NCBI GenBank assembly: GCA_002839855.1
Contig: PGYV01000002.1
Coordinates: forward strand, 279,570 to 343,569
DNA length: 64,000 nucleotides
Origin: Candidatus Goldiibacteriota bacterium HGW-Goldbacteria-1
GTDB taxonomy: Bacteria > Oederibacteriota > PGYV01
Direction: 5' to 3'
A model generated the notes under the pieces. It did not search any database, was not told the DNA's origin, and saw only the letters and a program-made list of their open reading frames with translations. Positions 10,760 to 18,278 of this stretch are shown here, one piece after another. The position numbers were made by a program, and so were the translations under genes. Numbering within the stretch: position 1 is the stretch's first letter; the number at the start of each line of letters is the position of its first letter.

Positions 10760-11215
10760 TTATTCTATCCAGAAAGATATTACTTCCAGATTTTTGTTTG
10801 CCTGGCGCAGCCTGTTGCATAAAACACGCACAAGTATGTCAATTACTTTTAACGCTGTCTGCGGATATTTCTGCCTTAAAATCAGGTAGTTGGTGCGGGA
10901 AATTGAAATTACCACGGAATCGCCCGCGGTTTTTGCAGCGGCAGAACGGGGCATTCCGTCTAAAAGCGCCATTTCGCCGAAAAATTCCCCGGGATTAAGC
11001 ACCGCTATGGTGTTTTCCTGGCCTTTAATTTTTTTTGTTATTTTTACCGAACCGGATTTTAATATGTACATTTTATCTCCGGGCCCTTCTTCCGGAAAAA
11101 TGGTTTCATTTGGTTTAAGATTTTCTTCAGCGCATACGCTGTTTAAAGCTTCTATATCCTGCGGGGTTAAATCTTTAAAACCTTTTGATCCTGACAGAAA
11201 GTCAGCTGTTCCCAT
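10760..11215 (-). CDS. Cyclic-nucleotide-binding domain protein without a DNA-binding domain
   Basis: 151 residues, made of a single cNMP-binding beta-barrel (about residues 12-125). The phosphate-binding cassette region reads FFGEMALLDGMPRSA, keeping G-E and the R that contact the cyclic phosphate. The C-terminal helix continues to RQANKNLEVISFWIE and no helix-turn-helix follows, so this is not a complete CRP/FNR regulator. It may act as a cytoplasmic cNMP sensor for a partner protein. Start chosen at ATG 11213-11215 with AGGAGGG 8 nt upstream. It lies between comM and a TPR gene on the minus strand. Confidence 0.85.
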   Translation of the reverse strand: MGTADFLSGSKGFKDLTPQDIEALNSVCAEENLKPNETIFPEEGPGDKMYILKSGSVKITKKIKGQENTIAVLNPGEFFGEMALLDGMPRSAAAKTAGDSVVISISRTNYLILRQKYPQTALKVIDILVRVLCNRLRQANKNLEVISFWIE

Positions 11216-11247
11216 ATAAAGTACCCTCCTATAATTAATCTTTAATT

Positions 11248-11275
11248 TTTATAGAATATCACGCGGTATAAACAA
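11248..11275 (-). promoter_or_regulatory. Weak sigma70-like promoter for the cNMP-binding gene
   Basis: On the minus strand, TTGTTT (-35, 11270-11275), a 16-bp spacer and TATAAA (-10, 11248-11253) precede the gene at 11215. The -35 matches consensus at four of six positions. Confidence 0.35.
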
Positions 11276-11301
11276 TGGCAACTGCAAAATATAAAGAAAT
11301 A

Positions 11302-12972
11302 TCAGTAGAAACTGCGTGTGATTTTGGGCGGCGGGGGATTGTCGTCTTTTTTAGGCACCATTGGTTTTATGGGTTCTTCCGGTTTTACAGTTATCTGCCG
11401 GTTTGTAACCGCGGCTTCATTGAATTCAGGCATGGAATCAGTGGGTACAGGCGCGTCTGACCCCACAGCTTTTATTATTGTTTCCCGGTATGCTTCCGGC
11501 GGAAAATAAGTGTTATTCTGTGCGGGCGATGCTGAAGGGGGCTGCGGGGTTTCAAACAATGAAGGGCCTTCAAGTGATATAACCTGTATGGATGGTTCCA
11601 GCATAAAGCTGTTATTAACATGTGCGGACTCTTCAAAAGTGGGAAGTTCTACAACCTGCGGGCCGCTGTCAATTACCTGAAAATCATGCGTGTTCACGGT
11701 GGGGGGGATAACAGGCGGCGGGATAACAGGCGCGACCTGCATTGCAGCGGCTGATTCTGCGGCCATACGGGCAGCCTGTTCCTGTTTTATTTTCTCGCCA
11801 AGTTTTTTCATATATTCACTTCTATCATCTTCTGATTCGGCAGTGGTGTTAATAACCGGGGCAGCCACAGGCGGCACAACAACTGCCTTAACCTCCGGCG
11901 GTGTTTTAATTTCGTGTTTTTCTTCCTGTGGTTTTATATATCTGCTGAATAATTTCTGCACTTCTTCATAGGGTATCTTTTTTAAATCGGCAATACGCGA
12001 AATGCAGTCGTCCACAATTGCCCCGGATTCCTGAATACGTATTTGCGTGGTGAATTCAGCAATTGCCTTATCTGTATTGCCCCTGTTCTGATAAATCTGG
12101 GCAAGCATATAATGCGCGTTGGAATAAGCAGGGTCAAGTTCCACTGCTTTTTTGTAAGCTTTTACAGCCGTATCCGGATTTTCCATTTTGTCATATAGAA
12201 GCCCGATAGTGTTATATAGTTTGGCGTTTTTGGGATTAAGATACGCGGCGCGTTCAAGGGCTTTAATTGCCAGCATGTAATTTTCTTTGTGCTGGTAGGC
12301 ATAACCAAGGTTTATATACGCGCTTATATAGTTGTTATCAATTGAAAGCGCCTGGTTAAAAGAAGCGACAGCTTTGTCGTACATATGCTGTTCAAGATAA
12401 GCCATTCCAAGGTCATGCATTGTTTTTGCTTTATTCATATTTTTCTTTGCGGCTTCTTCAAGCTTCTTTATGGCATCATCCATTTCGCCGCCTTTAATAA
12501 AGGCGTCAATTCCAAGGTGATAAAGCCGTTCGCTGTAAGCGGGATTAAGGTCGCCGGCTTTTTTGAAATTTATAAGCGCGTCCGCGTAACGGCCCATATC
12601 GTAAAGCAGGTTGCCCATGTTGTTGTATAACAGGGCGGCATCGGGGTTGTTTTCAACGCCTTTCTGATATACGAAAAGGGAATCGCTGTACTTGCCCTGG
12701 CGGGCAAATAAAAGTCCAAGGCTGTTATACGCCTCTGTGTGTTTGGGATTGGTGTTTATAAGTTTCTTAAAAAGCGCATAGGCGTTTTTATACTGGCGCA
12801 TATCAGAAAATATGAAACCCAGGTTAAAAAGGGCGTCTTCATCAGCCGGATCCATTTTCAGGATCTTTTCAAACTCTTTTATTGCTTTGTCGTTTTCGTT
12901 TTTGTTTTCATATTCAAGGCCTTTTTTCAGAAATTCCTGTTTCTTTTCTTCTTCTGATTTAAAGAGCGCCAT
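11302..12972 (-). CDS. Tetratricopeptide-repeat protein with a proline-rich C-terminal tail
   Basis: 556 residues. From about residue 15 to 325 there are roughly nine TPR units with the A/G, Y and P spacing of the family (for example DEDALFNLGFIFSDMRQYKN, AYNSLGLLFARQGKYSD, AYINLGYAYQHKENYM). The remaining ~220 residues are low-complexity, rich in Pro, Val and Glu (PVIPPPVIPPTV), and likely disordered. No signal peptide is present, so it is probably a cytoplasmic scaffold; the partner is unknown. It starts 24 nt after the stop of the upstream outer-membrane-like gene, with an AGGG ribosome site, which suggests co-transcription. Confidence 0.85.
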   Translation of the reverse strand: MALFKSEEEKKQEFLKKGLEYENKNENDKAIKEFEKILKMDPADEDALFNLGFIFSDMRQYKNAYALFKKLINTNPKHTEAYNSLGLLFARQGKYSDSLFVYQKGVENNPDAALLYNNMGNLLYDMGRYADALINFKKAGDLNPAYSERLYHLGIDAFIKGGEMDDAIKKLEEAAKKNMNKAKTMHDLGMAYLEQHMYDKAVASFNQALSIDNNYISAYINLGYAYQHKENYMLAIKALERAAYLNPKNAKLYNTIGLLYDKMENPDTAVKAYKKAVELDPAYSNAHYMLAQIYQNRGNTDKAIAEFTTQIRIQESGAIVDDCISRIADLKKIPYEEVQKLFSRYIKPQEEKHEIKTPPEVKAVVVPPVAAPVINTTAESEDDRSEYMKKLGEKIKQEQAARMAAESAAAMQVAPVIPPPVIPPTVNTHDFQVIDSGPQVVELPTFEESAHVNNSFMLEPSIQVISLEGPSLFETPQPPSASPAQNNTYFPPEAYRETIIKAVGSDAPVPTDSMPEFNEAAVTNRQITVKPEEPIKPMVPKKDDNPPPPKITRSFY

Positions 12973-12996
12973 TGAAATAACCCTGTAAGTTACGCA

Positions 12997-13839
12997 TTAG
13001 TAATTCATTAAAACGCCGGCGCCTATTACAAGCCCGCTGAAATCAAAAGCAATATCGTTTTCGGATGCATTTATGACAGTATCAGTTTCAATATATGTAC
13101 CTTTTGCTTTCATCGTAGGCAGGTTAGCTATTCTATAACCGGCTGTTATTCCTGCAGAGATAGCGGTATTTATCATGTAGTCAAGCCTAAGGTCAAAGTC
13201 AGCGGCAAAGCATGAACCATAAATTTCTGACCTTTTCGGAACATTGGCTGTTCCGCCCACGTTTTCTTCAAACGTACCGTTTGCCCAGGCGTAGCCCGCG
13301 TAAGCGCCCGCTGAAATTATAAAATCAAGGTCAGTCAGGTAATAACTGTAAGTTAAACCGGCCATTACCGGAAGCAGTGAAACATCAATTTTATTCAAAG
13401 TACCTGTGCCTTCCGCGAAAGCTTTGATAAATTCAACTCTTGGGCCGGCTGACAAACACTGAAGAATTTTGATTCCAAAATCAACGCCCACTAAAAGCGC
13501 TGATTTAATCTGCTGAATATTGGAATTTGATGCAAACTTATTATAGTCAGCCATATTTAGGGTTGTATATCCCGCGAAAAAACGGACATCGCCAAAATAA
13601 ATAGACTTGCTTGCTTCGTCAGGAAGGGCGGGGGATGTTTCCGGCTGTTCTGCTCCTTTTGTATCAAGTTCTTCCGCTTCTTCCGCGGCTTCGGCTTCTT
13701 CTGCGGAAGGTTTTGTATCTTCAACACTTACTTTTCCGGATTGAATATCCGCGTCAACAGGAAGTGTTTCTGCGGCAAAAATCGCTGCAGGAATAAAAAA
13801 AAGTAATAAGGCGGCTAAAAGTATTGCATATCTTTTCAT
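12997..13839 (-). CDS. Outer-membrane beta-barrel-like secreted protein
   Basis: 281 residues from the ATG at 13839; a TTG 15 nt further upstream is less likely. A signal peptide is clear (MKRYAILLAALLLFFIPAAIFAAE). It is followed by an acidic Glu/Ala-rich stretch (residues ~30-70), then alternating aromatic and small residues (FFAGYTTLNMADYN, GLTYSYYLTDLDFIISAGAYAGYAW) ending GLVIGAGVLMNY, as expected for an outer-membrane barrel with a terminal aromatic. It resembles the neighbouring 13973-14749 protein in size and pattern (VDFGIKIL / VDFGMSLL), so the two are likely distant paralogues. Function unknown. Confidence 0.72.
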   Translation of the reverse strand: MKRYAILLAALLLFFIPAAIFAAETLPVDADIQSGKVSVEDTKPSAEEAEAAEEAEELDTKGAEQPETSPALPDEASKSIYFGDVRFFAGYTTLNMADYNKFASNSNIQQIKSALLVGVDFGIKILQCLSAGPRVEFIKAFAEGTGTLNKIDVSLLPVMAGLTYSYYLTDLDFIISAGAYAGYAWANGTFEENVGGTANVPKRSEIYGSCFAADFDLRLDYMINTAISAGITAGYRIANLPTMKAKGTYIETDTVINASENDIAFDFSGLVIGAGVLMNY

Positions 13840-13868
13840 GTTGTACCCCCACAATTTTTATTTATATT

Positions 13869-13898
13869 ATTATAACATTAAAGACAGGTGAAAATCAA
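13869..13898 (-). promoter_or_regulatory. Sigma70-type promoter for the 12997-13839 gene
   Basis: Minus strand: TTGATT (13893-13898), an 18-bp spacer and a perfect TATAAT (13869-13874). The start codon follows about 30 nt downstream of the -10. Confidence 0.55.
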
Positions 13899-13907
13899 AA
13901 GTAAAAA

Positions 13908-13950
13908 TATAAAAGCGGCAGGGTGTTTATCACGCTCTGCCGCTTTTATA
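13908..13950 (-). terminator. Hairpin terminator after the 13973-14749 gene
   Basis: A perfect 14-bp inverted repeat (13908-13921 with 13937-13950, core AAAAGCGGCAG) closes a 15-nt loop. Read on the minus strand it is followed by TATTTTTAC. It lies directly after the upstream gene's stop. Confidence 0.75.
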
Positions 13951-13972
13951 TGAAGGGTAATTTATGTAACTG

Positions 13973-14749
13973 TTAAAACCTTATATTTAATCCAACGCCT
14001 GCAAGAAAACCGGTATAGTTAACCTTTAATTTATCGCCGGCAAGGGATGTAAGCTGTTCATCGGCGCTTATAAGCACGTCTCCTGAAATAGGGTCTTTAA
14101 CTTCATTTGTTACGTTAACATTTTCAATTAATGCGTACCTGTATCCGGCGTTTACAGTAAGGTTTATCATGGGCAGTATGTTCCATTCAATTGCAGCCGC
14201 GGCGTCTGCCATAAAACCGCCGCCGTCATATGGGACGGCATAGCTGATTTCCGGAATTGAAGTGCTGCTATTGGTTATTTTTGTCTGGTCAAGCCCGAAT
14301 GCAAAACCGTAACCTGCGTAACCGCCTATGGTTATGGACACGGGGATAAAGCCAAGGTCCACATTGGCTGAAGCGCCAAATTCAACAGGCACAAGTATTG
14401 AAGAAACGGTATTCTTCTGTGTAACAAAATATGAAGGGTCCGGGTCATAGACATAACTGATGGTATTGGTTACCGGCAGTACATATTGAAGCCCTGCTCG
14501 CGGCCCGACGTTAAGGGCGGGTAAAAGCGACATTCCAAAATCCACATTTACAAATATGGAATCGCCGAACCTCTTTACGTCAGAAGGAAGATTTTGTTCC
14601 TGTGCATCAGTTTTGGCAATTTCCCAGCCGTTATTCATCTGGTCCATGTTGGCATACGCGTAACCGGCGCTTACGCCCGCGTTCATAAGAGAAAAAGAAG
14701 GTACGGCAAAAACGGTAAAAACAAATAGTGCAAGAAAAAGTTTTTTCAT
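13973..14749 (-). CDS. Outer-membrane beta-barrel-like secreted protein
   Basis: 258 residues with a signal peptide (MKKLFLALFVFTVFAVPSFS). The mature part shows alternating hydrophobic strands (VSAGYAYANMDQM, VNVDFGMSLLPALNVGPRAG, VSITIGGYAGYGFAFG, LTVNAGYRYALIE) and ends in GVGLNIRF, a typical outer-membrane barrel C-terminus with final Phe. It looks like a distant paralogue of the next gene downstream. AGGAGG precedes the ATG and a good promoter lies at 14782-14810. The exact family was not recognised. Confidence 0.72.
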   Translation of the reverse strand: MKKLFLALFVFTVFAVPSFSLMNAGVSAGYAYANMDQMNNGWEIAKTDAQEQNLPSDVKRFGDSIFVNVDFGMSLLPALNVGPRAGLQYVLPVTNTISYVYDPDPSYFVTQKNTVSSILVPVEFGASANVDLGFIPVSITIGGYAGYGFAFGLDQTKITNSSTSIPEISYAVPYDGGGFMADAAAAIEWNILPMINLTVNAGYRYALIENVNVTNEVKDPISGDVLISADEQLTSLAGDKLKVNYTGFLAGVGLNIRF

Positions 14750-14781
14750 TTAATCCTCCTGTTTTTATTTTGTATAGAATA

Positions 14782-14810
14782 AATATATCAATCATAATTT
14801 TATAAGTCAA
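14782..14810 (-). promoter_or_regulatory. Sigma70-type promoter for the 13973-14749 gene
   Basis: Minus strand: TTGACT (14805-14810), 17-bp spacer, TATATT (14782-14787). Confidence 0.7.
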
Positions 14811-14869
14811 GTGGCATCAAAAATTAAAATTTTACGGCTAAATTTAAAAGCTTTATTTTATGTTTGATA

Positions 14870-14898
14870 TTGACTTGCCTTTATTTAAGTGGTATATT
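14870..14898 (+). promoter_or_regulatory. Sigma70-type promoter for tRNA-Gln
   Basis: TTGACT (14870-14875), 17-bp spacer, TATATT (14893-14898). The tRNA begins 17 nt after the -10. This promoter and the 14782-14810 one point away from each other. Confidence 0.75.
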
Positions 14899-14915
14899 TT
14901 AAAAGTTTTTCAGGT

Positions 14916-14991
14916 TGCCGGGTAGCCAAATTGGTAAGGCATCAGTCTCTGAATCTGAAGATTGTTGGTTCGAGCCCAGCCCCGGCAGCCA
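14916..14991 (+). tRNA. tRNA-Gln (anticodon CTG), CCA encoded
   Basis: A 76-nt cloverleaf: acceptor TGCCGGG/CCCGGCA with the U1-A72 first pair typical of tRNA-Gln, discriminator G, and CCA at 14989-14991. The D arm contains TTGGTAAGG. The anticodon loop CTCTGAA gives CTG at 34-36. The T loop reads TTCGAGC. Position 31-39 is a T-T mismatch. Confidence 0.9.
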
Positions 14992-14996
14992 AAAAC

Positions 14997-15028
14997 AAAA
15001 AGCCCCTGTAAAGGGGCTTTTTGTTTTT
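14997..15028 (+). terminator. Intrinsic terminator after tRNA-Gln
   Basis: Stem AAAAGCCCC / GGGGCTTTT with loop TGTAAA, followed by a T-rich tail (TGTTTTT). Confidence 0.85.
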
Positions 15029-15169
15029 ATACGGGCGAGAAACAAAAACGCCGCTGACAAAAGTCAGAAAAGCGGGCAGTGGGCGGGCGTCAGGCGCGAG
15101 GTAAAATTACTATTTTCTTTTAATCCATATTTGTTGTAGAATTATTCATCACTTATCGGAGGTAATATA

Positions 15170-16015
15170 ATGGGTAATATTATTGACGGAAAAGCACTTG
15201 CGGCAAAGATAAAGGCGGAAATAAAAGAGGCGGTATCAGGCTTAAATTCAAAGCCCGGACTTGCGGTAATACAGGTGGGGGATGACCCTGCTTCAAAAGT
15301 ATATGTGGGCGGCAAGGAAAAGGACGCGCTTGAAGTCGGATTTCATTCGGAAATTCACAGGCTTCCTGCTGATTCAAAACAGGAAACAGTTATAGAATTG
15401 GTTAAGAATCTTAATGAAAAAAAAGAGATTAACGGCATCCTTGTTCAGCTGCCGCTTCCCAAGCACCTTAATGAAGAACTTATTACAAATTCTATAGACC
15501 CGCTGAAAGATGTTGACGGTTTTACTTATAACAGCGCCGGCAGGCTGTTTACAGGAAGTAAATGCCTTGTCGCGTGCACGCCAAGCGGATGTATAGAGAT
15601 GATAAAAAGCGCGGGCTGCGAAATTAAAGGAAAAAATGCGGTTGTAATAGGCAGAAGTAATATTGTGGGCAAACCAATGGCGATACTTTTGCTGCAGGAA
15701 CACGCAACAGTTACCATCTGCCATTCACGGACACAGGATCTGGCTTCAATTACTTCCAAAGCGGATATTCTTGTTGCCGCTATCGGCAAAACAAAGTTTG
15801 TAAAATCGGATATGGTAAAGCAGGGGGCGGTTGTAATTGACGTCGGCATGAACAGGGATGAAAACGGAAAACTGTGCGGTGACGTGGATTTTGAAAATGT
15901 AAAAGATAAAGCATCGTTTATTACTCCGGTTCCGGGCGGGGTTGGTTTAATGACAAGGGCGATGTTAATGAAAAACACGCTTGAAGCATATAAAATGCAG
16001 TTAACGGGAGGGTAA
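15170..16015 (+). CDS. folD: Methylenetetrahydrofolate dehydrogenase / cyclohydrolase
   Basis: 281 residues, standard FolD length. The bifunctional enzyme interconverts 5,10-methylene-, methenyl- and 10-formyl-THF with NADP, feeding purines and formyl-Met. Seen: the catalytic Tyr/Lys region KVYVGGKEKDALEVG, the substrate motif GILVQLPLPKH, the signature PLKDVDGF, the Rossmann motif VVIGRSNIVGKPMA, and the C-terminal signature ITPVPGGVGLMTRAML. GGAGG precedes the ATG. coaD follows 5 nt after the stop, so the two are probably one transcript. A possible weak -10 (TAGAAT, 15137-15142) lies upstream. Confidence 0.97.
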   Translation: MGNIIDGKALAAKIKAEIKEAVSGLNSKPGLAVIQVGDDPASKVYVGGKEKDALEVGFHSEIHRLPADSKQETVIELVKNLNEKKEINGILVQLPLPKHLNEELITNSIDPLKDVDGFTYNSAGRLFTGSKCLVACTPSGCIEMIKSAGCEIKGKNAVVIGRSNIVGKPMAILLLQEHATVTICHSRTQDLASITSKADILVAAIGKTKFVKSDMVKQGAVVIDVGMNRDENGKLCGDVDFENVKDKASFITPVPGGVGLMTRAMLMKNTLEAYKMQLTGG

Positions 16016-16020
16016 TAAAT

Positions 16021-16506
16021 ATGAAAAAAACAGCGGTATATCCAGGGACTTTTGATCCGGTAACTAACGGGCATATAGATATAATAAAAAGGGCTTCTAA
16101 GATGTTTGACAGTGTAATAATTGCTGTTTCTGAAAGTAAGCATAAAAAACCGCTTTTTAGCCTTGAAGAAAGGGTGAAAATGACAAAAAGCGCGGTAAAA
16201 GGAATAAAGGGTATAACTGTAGAGACCTATTCAGGCCTTTTGGCGGATTATCTAAAAACCACCGGCAGAAACGTGGTAATAAGGGGTATAAGGGTAATTT
16301 CTGACTTTGAATACGAGTTTCAGCTGGCGCTTTTAAATAAAAAACTTAATCCGGACGCGGAAATGATATATCTGATGCCGGACGAGAAATATCTTTACAT
16401 TTCATCGTCTGCGGTAAAAGAAATAGCGGTTTATGGCGGAAAAACAGAATTGTTTGTGCCTGCACATGTTTCAAAAGCCCTTAAATCTAAAACTAAAAAG
16501 GCATAA
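16021..16506 (+). CDS. coaD: Phosphopantetheine adenylyltransferase
   Basis: 161 residues, full length. It transfers AMP from ATP to 4'-phosphopantetheine, the fourth step of coenzyme A synthesis. Seen: the nucleotidyltransferase motif YPGTFDPVTNGHIDII with T/HxGH, the RVKM segment, RGIRVISDFEYEFQLALLNK, and the ISSSAVKE motif. The start follows GGGAGGG and lies 5 nt after folD. Confidence 0.97.
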   Translation: MKKTAVYPGTFDPVTNGHIDIIKRASKMFDSVIIAVSESKHKKPLFSLEERVKMTKSAVKGIKGITVETYSGLLADYLKTTGRNVVIRGIRVISDFEYEFQLALLNKKLNPDAEMIYLMPDEKYLYISSSAVKEIAVYGGKTELFVPAHVSKALKSKTKKA

Positions 16507-16585
16507 ATTTAAGGAATATTTATATTTTAAATAGAAATGTTATTATGCTTTTTATTGGATATTGCCTTGCGATGCGATAAAACCC

Positions 16586-16614
16586 TTGACTTTTAAGGGG
16601 TTTTAAATTATACT
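16586..16614 (+). promoter_or_regulatory. Sigma70-type promoter for HU
   Basis: TTGACT (16586-16591), 17-bp spacer, TATACT (16609-16614), about 30 nt before the HU start codon. Confidence 0.8.
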
Positions 16615-16646
16615 TTAAAAAAGCTTAAAAGGAGGGTACCATAAAC

Positions 16647-16940
16647 ATGACTAAAATTGAGATTGTTGACAAAATCGGTGAAAACATTGCGCTTCCAAAA
16701 AAGGACATTGAAAAAGTACTTGATCAGTTTGTGAAAATTGCTCAGGACGCATTACAGGAAGGCACAAAAATTTCAGTAACCGGCCTTGGTTCTTTTTCTG
16801 TTAAAGAAAGAAAAGGCAGGCTTGCAAGAAATCCTAAAACCGGGGAAAAGGTTGAAGTTCCGGCAAAGAAAGTTGTTAAGTTTAAACCCGGCAAAGAACT
16901 TGTTGAAGTGATGCTGGGAAAACCTCCGGCCGCACAATAA
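16647..16940 (+). CDS. hup: HU family DNA-binding protein
   Basis: 97 residues. A small basic nucleoid protein of the HU/IHF fold. Seen: the helical dimer part (MTKIEIVDKIGEN, residues 1-40), GLGSFSVKERKGRLARNPKTG with the R-x-x-R-N-P-K-T-G DNA-wrapping arm, and the last strand VVKFKPGKELVE. It has its own strong promoter and AGGAGGG site. The next gene is a Lys-rich DUF4912 protein. Confidence 0.96.
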   Translation: MTKIEIVDKIGENIALPKKDIEKVLDQFVKIAQDALQEGTKISVTGLGSFSVKERKGRLARNPKTGEKVEVPAKKVVKFKPGKELVEVMLGKPPAAQ

Positions 16941-17063
16941 ATAATTTAATAAATATAGGCGGCAGTATTTTGCTGTAATTTTTGTTTTGCCTGACGGGAA
17001 AGTATTTTCGCACGCTGTTGGGTTAGTTTATGAAATGCATAATATATTTAAGGAGATGTAAAA

Positions 17064-18275
17064 GTGGCGGCAAAAAAGGTTGTAAAAAAAACAGCTGTTA
17101 AAAAATCGGAAGAAAAACCAGTTAAAAAGACTGCTTCAAAAGCGGTTTCAAAAAAATCCGATAAGCCTGTTTTAAAAGCCAAGGAAAAAGCCGCCGTTAA
17201 AAAAACCGAAAAGCCAATTAAGAAAGAGGCTGTAAAAAATATAGCCGAGGAAAAACCGGAAAAAGCAATAAAACCTGCCGGAAAAAAGCTTTTGGCAAAA
17301 CCTGCGGATAAAGAAAAGTTAACAGAAAAGAAAGTCATTAAAATTAAAAAAGCAAAAGCAGATATTCTTTCCGGCAAGACAATGTTAGAAGATGAAGAAA
17401 GTGAAGTGGAAGCCGCAAAATTTTACGCTCCTCAGGCAAAAAGTGATGAACTAAAAAAATACGAAGCTTCAATCGCCAAAGGCAGCATGCATGAAGGCGA
17501 ACTTCCGGAGCGTTACTACGACAATAAACTTGTATTAATGGCACGAGACCCTTATTGGTGCTATGCGTACTGGGATATTTCACCCGAAGTGATGGCACAG
17601 AACACCCGTGCTGTTCAAGATGAATGGGGAAGGCACTGGCTTGTATTAAGGGTATATGATGTTACCGGGGTCAGTTTTGACGGGACGAATTCAAACAAAT
17701 ATATAGATATTTCCGTAACCGGGGACGCCAATAACTGGTATTTAAATGTATGGGAAGCCGGAAAAACATATCTTGTAGAACTTGGTTTTAAAACCACTGA
17801 CGGCCATTTTATTTCAATAGCAAGATCCAATCAGGTTGGTACGCCGCTTGATGCTGTATCCACAATTGTTGAAGAGGAATGGATGTCGGTTGACGAGGAT
17901 TTTGATGAAATCTTTAAACTGTCAGGCGGAGGCAAGAACACAATTGGCGCGTCTGAAAGGGCGGGGTTAAATCTTAACGAAACACTTTCATCGCAGGGCG
18001 GATCAGAAATTTACGGCAGCAATCAGGGAGTGCCCGGGGAAAAGAAACGCAAGTTTTTTCTTGTGGCTGACACAGAACTTATATTATACGGCGCAACAGA
18101 ACCCGACGCAAAGCTTACAATAAAGGGCGAACTTGTAAAACTTGAAAGTGACGGTTCGTTTTCGGCAAGATACCACCTGCCGGACGGCGTGATGATTCTT
18201 CCCGTAGACGCGACATCCTATGACGGTGTTGATAATTTAAAAATAACATTTACCGTTGAAAGAAGCAAAAAGTAA
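17064..18275 (+). CDS. DUF4912 protein with a lysine/alanine-rich histone H1-like N-terminal tail
   Basis: 403 residues from a GTG start with AAGGAGATG upstream. Residues 1 to ~115 are low-complexity Lys/Ala/Pro/Val (MAAKKVVKKTAVKKSEEKP and similar), like H1-type tails. Residues ~140-275 carry the DUF4912 domain (ERYYDNKLVLMARDPYWCYA, YWDIS, then WEAGKTYLVELG). The last ~80 residues (RKFFLVADTELILYGATEPD to DGVMILPVDATSYDG) look like a beta-sandwich. The stop is 3 nt from the start of the GH57 branching enzyme, so the two are almost surely co-translated. Its function is unknown; a role with glycogen or with DNA is an inference. Confidence 0.85.
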   Translation: MAAKKVVKKTAVKKSEEKPVKKTASKAVSKKSDKPVLKAKEKAAVKKTEKPIKKEAVKNIAEEKPEKAIKPAGKKLLAKPADKEKLTEKKVIKIKKAKADILSGKTMLEDEESEVEAAKFYAPQAKSDELKKYEASIAKGSMHEGELPERYYDNKLVLMARDPYWCYAYWDISPEVMAQNTRAVQDEWGRHWLVLRVYDVTGVSFDGTNSNKYIDISVTGDANNWYLNVWEAGKTYLVELGFKTTDGHFISIARSNQVGTPLDAVSTIVEEEWMSVDEDFDEIFKLSGGGKNTIGASERAGLNLNETLSSQGGSEIYGSNQGVPGEKKRKFFLVADTELILYGATEPDAKLTIKGELVKLESDGSFSARYHLPDGVMILPVDATSYDGVDNLKITFTVERSKK

Positions 18276-18278
18276 TTT

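Noticed and set aside
14915-15139. 74-codon open frame over the tRNA-Gln locus
   Set aside because: It reads through the tRNA and its terminator, so it is not a gene.
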